A stretch of DNA of 64,000 bases, taken from contig NZ_JAOQJV010000004.1 in assembly GCF_025567415.1 (NCBI RefSeq), positions 62,001-126,000 on the forward strand, written 5' to 3'. Both the position numbers and the translations under genes were made by a program. The stretch is from Claveliimonas ammoniilytica. GTDB lineage: Bacteria > Bacillota > Clostridia > Lachnospirales > Lachnospiraceae. How positions within the stretch are numbered: position 1 is the first letter of the stretch; the number at the start of each line of letters is the position of its first letter. The notes under the pieces are model-generated. The model was not told the DNA's origin. It did no database searches and saw only the letters and a list, made by a program, of their open reading frames with translations. Shown one piece after another: positions 25,497 through 34,273 of this stretch.

Positions 25497-26942
25497 CTAA
25501 CCTGCATAATTGATCGGGATTCTTACGGAAAATGTCGTACCTTCCCCCGGCTGGCTGAACACTTTGATTGCACCACGGTGCATAACTACTGCATTGCGCG
25601 CAATGGAAAGTCCAAGTCCGGTACCGCCGATCTCTCTGGAATGCGACTTATCCACCCGATAGAATCGCTCAAATATATGCTCCGTCTCTGTCTCCGGAAT
25701 ACCGATCCCAGAATCTGCCACTTCTATATAGACATACTTATGATCTGCATTTAAAGAGACATGTACCCAGCCATTCTCCCGATTATACTTGATCGCATTC
25801 TCTACCAGATTGGAAATGGCAAGCGACAGCTTCACTTCATCCACCTCTGCCGTTACCGGACGAAAGCTTTCGTATACTACTTCCACATTTGCCTCCGATG
25901 CAAGCGGCTGCAGACGCTTCAGAATCTTTTCAATCAGTTCATTGATATTCTCTGACTGGATATTCATGGCTGCTGCTGTCTTATCCATTTTCACCAGAGA
26001 CAGCAGATCGTTAATAATCTTATTCTCTCGCTCGATCTCTTCTGACAGATCCCCCATAAATTCGCGGTACAGTTCCACCGGAACTTCCTCCTGCGACAAC
26101 AGAGAATCCGACAGCACCTTCATAGATGTCAATGGTGTCTTCAGTTCATGAGACACGTTGGACACAAATTCCTGACGGGAATCATCCAGCTTCTTCAATC
26201 TTCCAAGCATCTGGTTAAATGCATCTGAGATCAGAGTAGTCTCTTTATAGGTATACACGTGCAGATAATCTGCATCATATCCATCCTGAAGATCTCCAAT
26301 GGATCTGGTAATCCTTGCAAACGGACGCACCATGATCGTTCCCAGGAAAAATGCTGCAATCACTACGATCAGAATAATCGCAAGCTCTACCATATTCGTT
26401 TTCTTTGCCAGCAGTGCTTTGGTCGCTGCAACCGTATCGGTTGATACACTGACAAGCACCACTCCTGTGATCTCACTGTCTTCTGACACTCGGATGGGCG
26501 CGGTCACTTCGATAAAACGGTTATCCCTGTCATAACGAAAAGCCTTGTCCCCGCGGAAACATTTCACTACAGATTCTGCCACCATCTTCCGTCCCACGTC
26601 CTTATCATCCGTGTCACTCATGATGCAGAAATCATTGTCAATGACCATAATCCGCCCATGATATACATTTGCAAGCTGTGTAAGCTCTGATTGAATAATG
26701 TCTGAAATGCCATTGTCCTGATAGTTAGAATTGCTGAGCTGACTGCACAGAATCGTGCATTGATTCTGGATTTCGGCAGTACGCACTTCGACTGCTCTGG
26801 TCTCATAGCTTTTAAGAACCAGCCCTTTAAGCACCAGGCACGGAATGATGCCGACAAGCATCAAAAGCACCGTAATATACAGGCGCAGGCTCTTGAATAC
26901 TCTGATTCTGATATAACGTTTAAGCCTTGAAATAATAACCAA
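25497..26942 (-). CDS. membrane histidine kinase, WalK-like
   Basis: This sensor kinase has two membrane helices flanking an extracytoplasmic sensor of about 150 residues. Then come HAMP, a HisKA domain with the phospho-accepting His in SHELKTPL (about residue 265), and an HATPase domain with NLVENAIKYN, DSGIGIP and GGTGLGLS. The layout resembles WalK/PhoR. The start is uncertain: the frame overlaps the regulator gene upstream. I use TTG 26942, which overlaps the regulator stop region; an ATG at 26963 is the alternative. It works with the response regulator directly upstream. Confidence 0.9.
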   Translation of the reverse strand: MVIISRLKRYIRIRVFKSLRLYITVLLMLVGIIPCLVLKGLVLKSYETRAVEVRTAEIQNQCTILCSQLSNSNYQDNGISDIIQSELTQLANVYHGRIMVIDNDFCIMSDTDDKDVGRKMVAESVVKCFRGDKAFRYDRDNRFIEVTAPIRVSEDSEITGVVLVSVSTDTVAATKALLAKKTNMVELAIILIVVIAAFFLGTIMVRPFARITRSIGDLQDGYDADYLHVYTYKETTLISDAFNQMLGRLKKLDDSRQEFVSNVSHELKTPLTSMKVLSDSLLSQEEVPVELYREFMGDLSEEIERENKIINDLLSLVKMDKTAAAMNIQSENINELIEKILKRLQPLASEANVEVVYESFRPVTAEVDEVKLSLAISNLVENAIKYNRENGWVHVSLNADHKYVYIEVADSGIGIPETETEHIFERFYRVDKSHSREIGGTGLGLSIARNAVVMHRGAIKVFSQPGEGTTFSVRIPINYAG

Positions 26943-27609
26943 CTCCCCACTTTGTATACACATACTTTGGATCGCTTGGATGTGTCTCAATCTTCTCTCT
27001 CAGTCTCCGGATATGTACATCCACTGTTCTTGCATCCCCCGGATATTCGTAGCCCCAGACCATATTCAACAGATTCTCTCTGCTGTATACTTTATTCGGA
27101 TTCTTTGCCAGAAGCTCCAGAAGATCGAATTCCTTGGCCGTCAGGTTCACTTCCCGGTCAGCGATAAATACTCTCCGGCTCTCATAATCAATCTTCATAT
27201 CTCTGTGAACCAGCATCTTCTCATCTTCTGATGCATCTTTTCGTCCGATTCTCCTGAAAATCGCCTTGATCCTTGCTTTCACTTCCAGAATATTGAACGG
27301 CTTGGTAATGTAATCATCTGCACCGTAATCCAGTCCCAGGATCTTATCCATGTCATCCCCTTTTGCTGTCAGCATGATAATCGGCACATCCGAAAACTCC
27401 CGGATCTGTCTGCACACTTCGAATCCGTCGAATTTCGGAAGCATAATATCCAGCAGGATCATATCATACGTATTCTCTCTCGCAAGTTTCAGTGCCTCCT
27501 CGCCATCATACGCACAATCTACCTTCATATCATCCTGTTCCAGACTGAAGCGGATTCCCTTTACGATCAGCTTCTCATCGTCTACAACCAGCACTCTTTT
27601 ATTCATCAT
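26920..27609 (-). CDS. OmpR-family response regulator, WalR-like
   Basis: The 229-residue regulator has a receiver domain with acidic pair Asp10-Asp11, phosphorylation site Asp54 in MILLDIMLP, and the LTAKG lysine. A winged-helix DNA-binding domain ends in RTVDVHIRRLREKIE and VWGYEY. It overlaps the kinase gene by about 23 bases, a usual arrangement for cognate pairs. Target genes cannot be told from the sequence. Membership of the same run as comEA and comEC raises the possibility of a link with DNA uptake. Confidence 0.94.
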   Translation of the reverse strand: MMNKRVLVVDDEKLIVKGIRFSLEQDDMKVDCAYDGEEALKLARENTYDMILLDIMLPKFDGFEVCRQIREFSDVPIIMLTAKGDDMDKILGLDYGADDYITKPFNILEVKARIKAIFRRIGRKDASEDEKMLVHRDMKIDYESRRVFIADREVNLTAKEFDLLELLAKNPNKVYSRENLLNMVWGYEYPGDARTVDVHIRRLREKIETHPSDPKYVYTKWGVGYYFKA

Positions 27610-27623
27610 GTTACTCTCACCCT

Positions 27624-28292
27624 CTATATCACAATACTGTCTTTGATCTTATTATAAGTTCCTTCTTTAATTCCTTCCACCTGCATCAGTTCATCTACAG
27701 ATTGGAAACCGCCATTAGATTCCCGGTATCGGATAATGGCGTCTGCTTTCTTCTCTCCGATTCCGGTCAGAGTCATAAGTTCTTCCCTGGACGCCGCATT
27801 CAGATGCACTTTTCCATCGGTTCCCTCTGCCGATGATGTCTCCTGCATCTGACCGGTCTGCTGACCTTCGGGCATTGTCTCTGCTTCTTCTGTCGATGGT
27901 ACATAAATCTTCTGCCCATCCTCTGCAGTCTCAGCCTGATTCACCCAGTCCGTCGATGCTGTGTCAAGCATCCCGCCTGCTGCATCAATTGCCTGACAGA
28001 TTCTGCTTCCTTCCGGGAGCTCATAGACCCCGGGACTTGCTACCTGCCCGCATACAAATACATAGATCACGCCTTCGCTCCCTGCTTTCTTCACAGATTC
28101 TGTATCTACTGTCTGCTCCGTTTCATCTGCCTCGTTTTCCGTCTCATCTGACACTTCTACAGACTCGGTTTTCTCTCTCTTCTGCACTTCTTCCAGCGTA
28201 TCTGAATGCTTCTCTTTACCGCACCCTGACACCACCGCAAGCAGAATGCAGAGCATTATGACTACTGTTATTCTCTTTTTCCTGTCCCGCAT
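27624..28292 (-). CDS. comEA: ComEA-type DNA-binding lipoprotein
   Basis: ComEA binds incoming DNA outside the membrane during transformation. Here the N-terminus is a lipoprotein signal (helix about 8-20, lipobox V-S-G-C with Cys24), then an acidic linker (about 30-70). An SLBB domain (VYVCGQVASPGVYELPEGSRI) and a C-terminal double helix-hairpin-helix (LNAASREELMTLTGIGEKKADAI) follow. A lipid anchor replaces the membrane helix of the Bacillus protein. AAAGGAG precedes the ATG. It lies 14 bases before the regulator gene; comEC is four genes downstream and no comEB is present. Confidence 0.9.
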   Translation of the reverse strand: MRDRKKRITVVIMLCILLAVVSGCGKEKHSDTLEEVQKREKTESVEVSDETENEADETEQTVDTESVKKAGSEGVIYVFVCGQVASPGVYELPEGSRICQAIDAAGGMLDTASTDWVNQAETAEDGQKIYVPSTEEAETMPEGQQTGQMQETSSAEGTDGKVHLNAASREELMTLTGIGEKKADAIIRYRESNGGFQSVDELMQVEGIKEGTYNKIKDSIVI

Positions 28293-28358
28293 ATTTGCTC
28301 CTTTACAGCTGTCGACACCGTAAATACCCTCTTCCTATGCTCAGGTAAGAATATTCTA

Positions 28359-28790
28359 CTATTTCCACTGGAAAATTGCAACTCCAATCAACGCCAGCAG
28401 CATACCGCCTGCCTTTCGCCATTCCAATGGTTCTTTCTCGATGCCAAAGAGTCCCAGAAGTTCAATTACGTAAGCCACAATGAGCTGTGAAATAACGATC
28501 AAAAGCGCCGCTTTTGCAGGTCCCAGCTGATCCATGCTCTTAATAACCGTCCACGTAATCCCCGCACCGATAGCACCTCCAAGCAGCATATATTTGGGTT
28601 CGACTTCTGCGATCGTACGGATCTCATCCCGTCCTGCGATCAGCCATGCCACTGCACACACAAGAAAAGCACTGAGCTGTACCCAGCCGTTGCTCACCCA
28701 CATACCTGTCGTCTTCGTCACCTGCGTGTTAAACACTCCTTGAACACTCATCAGCGCACCCGAAAGAAGCGCAATCAAAAAACCAATCAT
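28359..28790 (-). CDS. YdcZ/DUF606 family small transporter
   Basis: The 143-residue protein has about five hydrophobic segments and the DUF606 pattern MIGFLIALLSGALMSVQGVFNTQV at its start, in the drug/metabolite transporter superfamily. Such half-size transporters usually act as dimers or pairs; the substrate is unknown. AGGAGG precedes the ATG. It is the first gene of the long minus-strand run that continues to hemW, and it follows argB after 59 bases with no clear terminator between. Confidence 0.85.
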   Translation of the reverse strand: MIGFLIALLSGALMSVQGVFNTQVTKTTGMWVSNGWVQLSAFLVCAVAWLIAGRDEIRTIAEVEPKYMLLGGAIGAGITWTVIKSMDQLGPAKAALLIVISQLIVAYVIELLGLFGIEKEPLEWRKAGGMLLALIGVAIFQWK

Positions 28791-28849
28791 AGATCTACCT
28801 CCTGTTATCCTACCGTTAGTATATCCACTGATTGGTTTTTTAGACGACT

Positions 28850-29746
28850 CTATTTGTTAGAATACATTTCATCGCCATCTTTTAGAATGGCTGTACCAAT
28901 TCCCTTATTCGTAAAAATCTCCAGAAGCAGGCAGTGCGGAATTCTTCCATCCAGAATATGTACTCTGGATACACCATTCTCAATGGCGTCAATACAGTTA
29001 TTGAGCTTCGGCAGCATACCGCCTCCGATATAACCTTTTTCGATAAATTCCTTTGCCTCAGAAATCTGAAGTTCTGAGATCAGCGTAGCCGGATCGTTTG
29101 GATCTTTGTACACGCCTTCGATATCTGTCAGGAATGCAAGCTTCTCTGCATTCATTGCACGGGCAATGGCACATGCCGCATCATCTGCATTGATATTATA
29201 GGTATGGAAGCTGTCATCCAAACCGATTGGACATACGATCGGAAGAAAATCTTTGTCCAGAAGATCCCACAAAATATCCGCATTTACCTTCTGTATCTCT
29301 CCTACGTATCCGATATCTTCGCCATTGGAATATTTCTTCGTAACATTCAAAAGTCCACCATCCTTGCCACTGAGACCGATGGCGCGTACGCCCAGGCTCT
29401 CTACCATCTGTACCAGCTCTTTGTTGACCTTTCCCAGTACCATCTCAGCCAGTTCCATGGTAGGTTCATCTGTAACGCGAAGACCGTTGATGAATTTCGG
29501 TTCCATGCCAACCTTGCTTACCCAGCGGCTGATCTCCTTACCACCGCCATGTACAATGATCGGTTTAAATCCAACCAGCTTCAGCAGTGTCACATCTTCG
29601 ATGACACGCTTTTTCAGATTCTCATCTACCATCGCACTTCCGCCGTATTTTACAACGATAACCTTACGGTTAAACTTCTGGATATAAGGCAACGCTTCGA
29701 TCAACACCTCTGCCTTATCCAGATACTGCTTCATATTCTTATCCAT
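28850..29746 (-). CDS. argB: acetylglutamate kinase
   Basis: It phosphorylates N-acetylglutamate in arginine synthesis. The 298-residue protein has VVKYGGSAM (phosphate binding), VHGGGKEI, and the GGMLPKLNNC region typical of the family. AGGAGAC precedes the ATG. It follows argJ by 11 bases and is the last gene of the argC-GNAT-argJ-argB cluster. The length and C-terminus leave open whether it is feedback-inhibited by arginine, as in cyclic-pathway organisms that have argJ. Confidence 0.97.
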   Translation of the reverse strand: MDKNMKQYLDKAEVLIEALPYIQKFNRKVIVVKYGGSAMVDENLKKRVIEDVTLLKLVGFKPIIVHGGGKEISRWVSKVGMEPKFINGLRVTDEPTMELAEMVLGKVNKELVQMVESLGVRAIGLSGKDGGLLNVTKKYSNGEDIGYVGEIQKVNADILWDLLDKDFLPIVCPIGLDDSFHTYNINADDAACAIARAMNAEKLAFLTDIEGVYKDPNDPATLISELQISEAKEFIEKGYIGGGMLPKLNNCIDAIENGVSRVHILDGRIPHCLLLEIFTNKGIGTAILKDGDEMYSNK

Positions 29747-29757
29747 TTTCCTGTCTC

Positions 29758-30981
29758 CTAACTTCTGTAATCTGCATTGATCTCAATATAGCCATGCGTC
29801 AGATCACATCCCCACGCCGTTGCCTCTGCATCACCAATTTTCACATCAGCAATTGCTGTTACTTCCGGCTGTGAAAGAATCTCAGTTGCTTTCTCTTCGC
29901 TGAAATCAAGTGCTACGCCATCTTCTGCAATCTGGATCTTTCCTGCTTTGCTCTCGAAGAACAGGTCTACTTTCTCAGGATCAAACTGTGCTCCGGAATA
30001 ACCCATCGCACATACGATTCTTCCCCAGTTGGCATCGTGACCTGCAATGGCCGTCTTGGTAAGATTAGAGCATGCGATTGACTTGGCAAGCACTTTAGCT
30101 GCTTTCACACTCTCAGCACCCTTTACTTTGACTTCAAAAAGTGCTGTTGCCCCTTCACCGTCTCCTGCGATCTGCTTTGCAAGATATTCATTGATCTCGT
30201 GAAGCGCAGCCTTGAATGTCTGATAATCTTCTGTACCATACTCAATCATCGGGTTCTCAGCCATACCATTTGCCAGCACAAGTGCCGTATCATTGGTTGA
30301 GGTATCTCCATCTACAGAAATCATATTATAAGTATCTACAACATCTTCACTAAGTGCTTTTTGCAGTGCTTCCTTTGTAATAACAGCATCTGTTGTAACA
30401 AATGCAAGCATAGTGCACATATTTGGATGGATCATTCCGGACCCCTTTGCCATACCTCCGATAGTTACGGTCTTACCACCCACCTGAATCGTCACTGCCA
30501 GTTCTTTCTCATGAGTGTCTGTAGTCATAATAGCTTTGGCAGCCTCTGTACCATTCTCAATACTGTCATTCTTCTTACCAGCCAGTATTTCGATGCCTGC
30601 TGTCAGCTTATCGATTGGCATCTGCTTACCGATAACGCCGGTAGAACCGATCAGAACTCCTTCTGCATCTACGGACAGATATTTAGCTGCTGCTTCTGCT
30701 GTATCCTTGCAATATCCAAAACCCTCTGCTCCGGTACATGCATTAGCAATGCCTGAGTTCACGATCACTGCCTGCGCTTTCTTGCCGCTGTCTACGACCT
30801 GGCGGTCCCATTTCACAGGCGCTGCTTTTACCACATTAGTAGTAAATGTTCCTGCCGCCTCGCATGGTACCTGACTGTAGATCAGTGCCATATCTGTTCT
30901 GTCTTTATATTTAATACCTGCTGCTGTACTTGATGCTTCAAATCCTTTTGCTGCGGTAACTCCACCTTTGATTTTCTCCAT
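29758..30981 (-). CDS. argJ: glutamate N-acetyltransferase/ornithine acetyltransferase
   Basis: ArgJ recycles the acetyl group from acetylornithine to glutamate and often also makes N-acetylglutamate from acetyl-CoA. The precursor cleaves itself before a catalytic threonine. Here the site is in HPNMCTMLAF with Thr190, so the residue before the cut is Cys instead of the more familiar Ala. I set the start at ATG 30981 (MEKIKGGVTAAKGF), with AAAGGTGG upstream; an open frame 23 codons longer would overlap the acetyltransferase gene. The protein is then 407 residues, the family norm. Confidence 0.96.
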   Translation of the reverse strand: MEKIKGGVTAAKGFEASSTAAGIKYKDRTDMALIYSQVPCEAAGTFTTNVVKAAPVKWDRQVVDSGKKAQAVIVNSGIANACTGAEGFGYCKDTAEAAAKYLSVDAEGVLIGSTGVIGKQMPIDKLTAGIEILAGKKNDSIENGTEAAKAIMTTDTHEKELAVTIQVGGKTVTIGGMAKGSGMIHPNMCTMLAFVTTDAVITKEALQKALSEDVVDTYNMISVDGDTSTNDTALVLANGMAENPMIEYGTEDYQTFKAALHEINEYLAKQIAGDGEGATALFEVKVKGAESVKAAKVLAKSIACSNLTKTAIAGHDANWGRIVCAMGYSGAQFDPEKVDLFFESKAGKIQIAEDGVALDFSEEKATEILSQPEVTAIADVKIGDAEATAWGCDLTHGYIEINADYRS

Positions 30982-31012
30982 GTTCTTTCCACCTTTCTTA
31001 TTATCTGTTCGT

Positions 31013-31462
31013 TTATGTGCCCTGATTAAATGCGGTAATATTCTCTGCATTCAGTGTAAAATCATAGTAATTCAGATCCAGTCTTCTGGTCCAGCCAATC
31101 GTATTCCAGAACGCATTTCCACCATCGTTACTGGTAAATGCGATCAGACATACTTTATTAATATGCTCTGCTTTCAGTGCTTCCATAGACGCTACTACCA
31201 TTGCCTTGCCGATCCCATGTCTACGGTAATTCTCATCCACGCATACATGATAGAAACAGCCCCGTCTTCCGTCATGTCCGCAAAGGATGCTTCCGACAAT
31301 CCTGCCATCCTTCTCAGCAACCACACTGGTCGTAGGATTCCGCTTCAGAAACCGGTCCACGCCTTTCCTGGAATCGTCGATACTGCGAATGCCAAATCCG
31401 CGGATTTTCTTCCACAACGCATATACTTCATCATAATCTTCGATAGTCATTACCCTTATCAT
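31013..31462 (-). CDS. GNAT-family N-acetyltransferase
   Basis: The 149-residue protein has the acetyl-CoA pyrophosphate loop R-R-H-G-I-G-K-A preceded by the VCVDENY strand, and the C-terminal F-W-N-T-I-G-W motif. It lies between argC and argJ on the same strand, 31 bases before argJ, so it is co-transcribed with arginine genes. The family acetylates many amines. A role as an N-acetylglutamate synthase or in a side step of the pathway is possible from position only; no substrate motif was recognised. GGAGAAG precedes the ATG. Confidence 0.88.
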   Translation of the reverse strand: MIRVMTIEDYDEVYALWKKIRGFGIRSIDDSRKGVDRFLKRNPTTSVVAEKDGRIVGSILCGHDGRRGCFYHVCVDENYRRHGIGKAMVVASMEALKAEHINKVCLIAFTSNDGGNAFWNTIGWTRRLDLNYYDFTLNAENITAFNQGT

Positions 31463-31515
31463 TATTCTTCTCCATTCTGTCCCGTAATCGGATCTGTGCC
31501 CTGTATCACACGATA

Positions 31516-32556
31516 CTATGGGAACATCGGCACAAGGTTCAGTCCTTCTGCTTCATCCATTCCAAACATCAGGTTCATATTCTGAACAGCCTGTCCTGCT
31601 GCTCCTTTTACCAGATTATCGATGGCTCCCATCATGATAATCCGATTGGTACGCGGATCAATCTTGAAATTAATATCCACATAATTACTGCCCTCTACCC
31701 ATTTGGTTTCCGGAAGTTCGTTCTCCTTCAGCACACGGACAAACTTCTCATCTGCATAGTATTTATCATAAATTGCTTTTACATCTTCATAAGTAACATC
31801 TTTTTTCAGAGATGCATATTCCGTAGCCAGAATACCACGGTTCATCGGCACAAGATGCGGTGTGAAATTGATCACTACTTTTTCACCGGATGCATATCCA
31901 AGCTGCTCCTCAATCTCCGGTGTATGTCTGTGAGTTGCCACACCGTATGGCTTCATATTCTCATTAACTTCACAGAACAGATTCGGAAGCTTTGCTCCTC
32001 TTCCTGCTCCGGAAGTACCGGACTTGGCATCTACGATCAATGTGCTCATATCAATGATGCCTTCTTTCGCCAATGGATATGCAGTCAAAATAGAGCATGT
32101 GGTATAGCATCCCGGATTAGCTACCAGTCTTGCTCCTTTTACCTTATCTCTGTTGATCTCGCACAATCCATATACCGCCTCGTTGATAAACTCCGGACTC
32201 TTATGCTCGATGCCGTACCATTTCTCATAGACCGATACATCTTTAATACGAAAGTCCGCACTCAGATCGATGATCTTTGTCTTCGATAATATATCTTCAT
32301 TCACCAGAGAGGCGCACAGTCCCTGTGGTGTAGCTGTAAAGATCACATCCACCTGTCTGGCAAGTTCATCCATATTATCATCCATACAAGCGGCATCCAC
32401 GATCTGGAACATATTGCGGTATACATCCGCATACTGTTTGTCCACATAACTTCTCGAACCATACCACACAATCTCTGCTTCTTTATGTCCTGTAAGTATT
32501 CTTACAAGCTCTGCTCCGGCATAACCAGTAGAACCTATAATTCCAACTTTAATCAT
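31516..32556 (-). CDS. argC: N-acetyl-gamma-glutamyl-phosphate reductase
   Basis: It reduces N-acetylglutamyl phosphate with NADPH in arginine synthesis. The 346-residue protein has the nucleotide loop IGSTGYAGAEL (8-18) and the catalytic cysteine in ANPGCYTT (about Cys149). The GTSGAGRGAK substrate segment is also present. AGAGAGGG precedes the ATG. It is the first gene of the arginine cluster, with its own promoter, and it diverges from argG across a 306-base gap holding ArgR-like boxes. Confidence 0.97.
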   Translation of the reverse strand: MIKVGIIGSTGYAGAELVRILTGHKEAEIVWYGSRSYVDKQYADVYRNMFQIVDAACMDDNMDELARQVDVIFTATPQGLCASLVNEDILSKTKIIDLSADFRIKDVSVYEKWYGIEHKSPEFINEAVYGLCEINRDKVKGARLVANPGCYTTCSILTAYPLAKEGIIDMSTLIVDAKSGTSGAGRGAKLPNLFCEVNENMKPYGVATHRHTPEIEEQLGYASGEKVVINFTPHLVPMNRGILATEYASLKKDVTYEDVKAIYDKYYADEKFVRVLKENELPETKWVEGSNYVDINFKIDPRTNRIIMMGAIDNLVKGAAGQAVQNMNLMFGMDEAEGLNLVPMFP

Positions 32557-32597
32557 ATTGTTACCCTCTCTTTCGCAATATCGATGTTTTAATACAT

Positions 32598-32626
32598 AGT
32601 TTAGACCACTATTTGTCCATTGTAAA
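32598..32626 (-). promoter_or_regulatory. promoter of argC cluster
   Basis: On the minus strand: TTTACA, 17 bases, TAAACT. It lies about 45 bases before argC. Confidence 0.65.
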
Positions 32627-32655
32627 TACTCTGCCTTTGATTTTTATATTTTTTG

Positions 32656-32725
32656 TGCATATTAATTCATTTTTCATGCATATTATTCATCTCTATTTAC
32701 AGTATTTACCTTGCATATTTATAAA
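32656..32725. promoter_or_regulatory. three ArgR-like boxes between argC and argG
   Basis: TGCATATTAATTCA (32656-32669), TGCATATTATTCAT (32677-32690) and TGCATATTTATAAA (32712-32725) are half-palindromic A/T-rich boxes. They resemble the TGAATAWWWATTCA consensus of ArgR/AhrC sites. The first two are spaced by 21 bases, two helix turns. The third overlaps the -35 box of the argG promoter. Together with the genes on both sides, this suggests arginine-dependent repression of both operons. Confidence 0.6.
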
Positions 32726-32739
32726 TTTTAGTGTATAGT
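32711..32739 (+). promoter_or_regulatory. probable argG promoter
   Basis: TTGCAT and TATAGT are separated by 17 bases. The -35 element is inside the third ArgR-like box. The leader to argG would be about 115 bases. Confidence 0.5.
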
Positions 32740-32862
32740 TGGTGTTGTCATTTGATAAAGCAAGCATAACCGTTCGAAATATCCGATCTATCTGACCAGG
32801 TTTTTGAACAGTTATATTTATTAAACATTAACACACATTTACAAATCGGAGGGTATTTAATT

Positions 32863-34089
32863 ATGAAAGAAAAAGTTGTTCTTGCATATTCTGGCGGACT
32901 TGATACAACAGCGATCATTCCGTGGCTGAAAGAAACATTTGATTACGACGTTGTCTGCTGCTGTATCGACTGTGGACAGGCAGAAGAGCTTGACGGACTG
33001 GAAGAGCGTGCTAAAATGTCCGGCGCTTCCAAATTATATATTGAAGATATCGTAGACGATTTCTGCGACAATTACATTGTACCATGTGTACAGGCACACG
33101 CTGTATACGAGGACAAATATCTGTTAGGTACATCTATGGCTCGTCCTGCTATCGCTAAGAAACTGGTAGAGATTGCCAGAAAAGAAGGCGCTGTTGCAAT
33201 CTGTCACGGTGCTACCGGTAAAGGAAATGACCAGATCCGTTTCGAACTTGGTATCAAAGCTCTGGCTCCGGACATCAAGATCATTGCTCCTTGGAGAATG
33301 ACAGATGTATGGACCATGCAGTCACGCGAAGATGAAATCGAATACTGTAAAGCACATGGCATCGACCTTCCATTTGACGCAAGCCACAGCTACAGCCGCG
33401 ACCGTAACATCTGGCATATCAGCCACGAAGGTCTGGAACTGGAAGATCCGGCTAACGAACCTAATTACGATCACCTGCTGGTACTCGGTGTTACACCAGA
33501 AAAGGCACCAGATGAGCCGGAATACGTTACAATGACATTTGAAAAAGGTGTACCGAAGAGCGTTAACGGCGTAGAAATGAAGGTATCTGACATCATCCGC
33601 AAGCTGAACGAACTTGGCGGCAAGCATGGTATCGGTATCATCGATATCGTTGAGAACCGTGTTGTAGGTATGAAATCTCGTGGTGTATACGAGACACCTG
33701 GCGGAACCATCCTGTACGAAGCACATCAGCAGCTGGAAGAACTGGTATTAGACCGTGCTACTTATGAAGTAAAAGAAGAGATGGGCAATAAGCTGTCTCA
33801 GGTAGTATATGAAGGAAAATGGTTCACACCACTGCGCGAAGCAATCCAGGCATTCATCGAAAGCACACAGGAATATGTGACAGGTGAAGTAAAATTCAAA
33901 CTGTACAAAGGTAATATCACAAAAGCCGGTACTACTTCTCCATACTCACTGTACAGCGAGTCTCTTGCAAGCTTCACAACCGGTGATCTGTATGACCACC
34001 ACGATGCAGACGGATTCATCAATCTGTTCGGTCTGCCGTTAAAGGTTCGTGCTATGAAGATGCAGGAAGCAAAAAATCACACCAACTAA
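32863..34089 (+). CDS. argG: argininosuccinate synthase
   Basis: It joins citrulline and aspartate with ATP, in the cytoplasm. The 408-residue protein begins with the PP-loop AYSGGLDTT (about 8-16), and carries CHGATGKGNDQIRFE and SYSRDRNIWH. GGAGGG precedes the ATG. It stands alone downstream of the divergent arginine control region and ends in a strong terminator. No argH follows, so argininosuccinate lyase must be encoded elsewhere. Confidence 0.98.
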   Translation: MKEKVVLAYSGGLDTTAIIPWLKETFDYDVVCCCIDCGQAEELDGLEERAKMSGASKLYIEDIVDDFCDNYIVPCVQAHAVYEDKYLLGTSMARPAIAKKLVEIARKEGAVAICHGATGKGNDQIRFELGIKALAPDIKIIAPWRMTDVWTMQSREDEIEYCKAHGIDLPFDASHSYSRDRNIWHISHEGLELEDPANEPNYDHLLVLGVTPEKAPDEPEYVTMTFEKGVPKSVNGVEMKVSDIIRKLNELGGKHGIGIIDIVENRVVGMKSRGVYETPGGTILYEAHQQLEELVLDRATYEVKEEMGNKLSQVVYEGKWFTPLREAIQAFIESTQEYVTGEVKFKLYKGNITKAGTTSPYSLYSESLASFTTGDLYDHHDADGFINLFGLPLKVRAMKMQEAKNHTN

Positions 34090-34135
34090 TCTTCATATCT
34101 ATGAAGCAGCTTGATAAGCTGACTATGATTTTATC

Positions 34136-34165
34136 AGGAGCACTGCATAAGCAGTGCTCCTTTTG
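34136..34165 (+). terminator. argG terminator
   Basis: GGAGCACTGC and GCAGTGCTCC form a perfect 10-bp stem with an ATAA loop, followed by TTTT. Confidence 0.92.
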
Positions 34166-34190
34166 CATATATTAAGATGCATAACACGAA

Positions 34191-34258
34191 GCAATCCGTG
34201 GCGTCTTAGCTGTAATCACATCGCATGCAATCCGTGGCATCTTAGCCGTAATCACATC
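34191..34258 (+). repeat. 32-nt imperfect direct repeat, two copies
   Basis: GCAATCCGTGGCGTCTTAGC... at 34191-34222 is repeated at 34227-34258 with only two mismatches, a 36-base period. It lies between the argG terminator and the next gene, immediately before that gene's ribosome site. Confidence 0.8.
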
Positions 34259-34273
34259 ATTAAAGGAGCCTTC

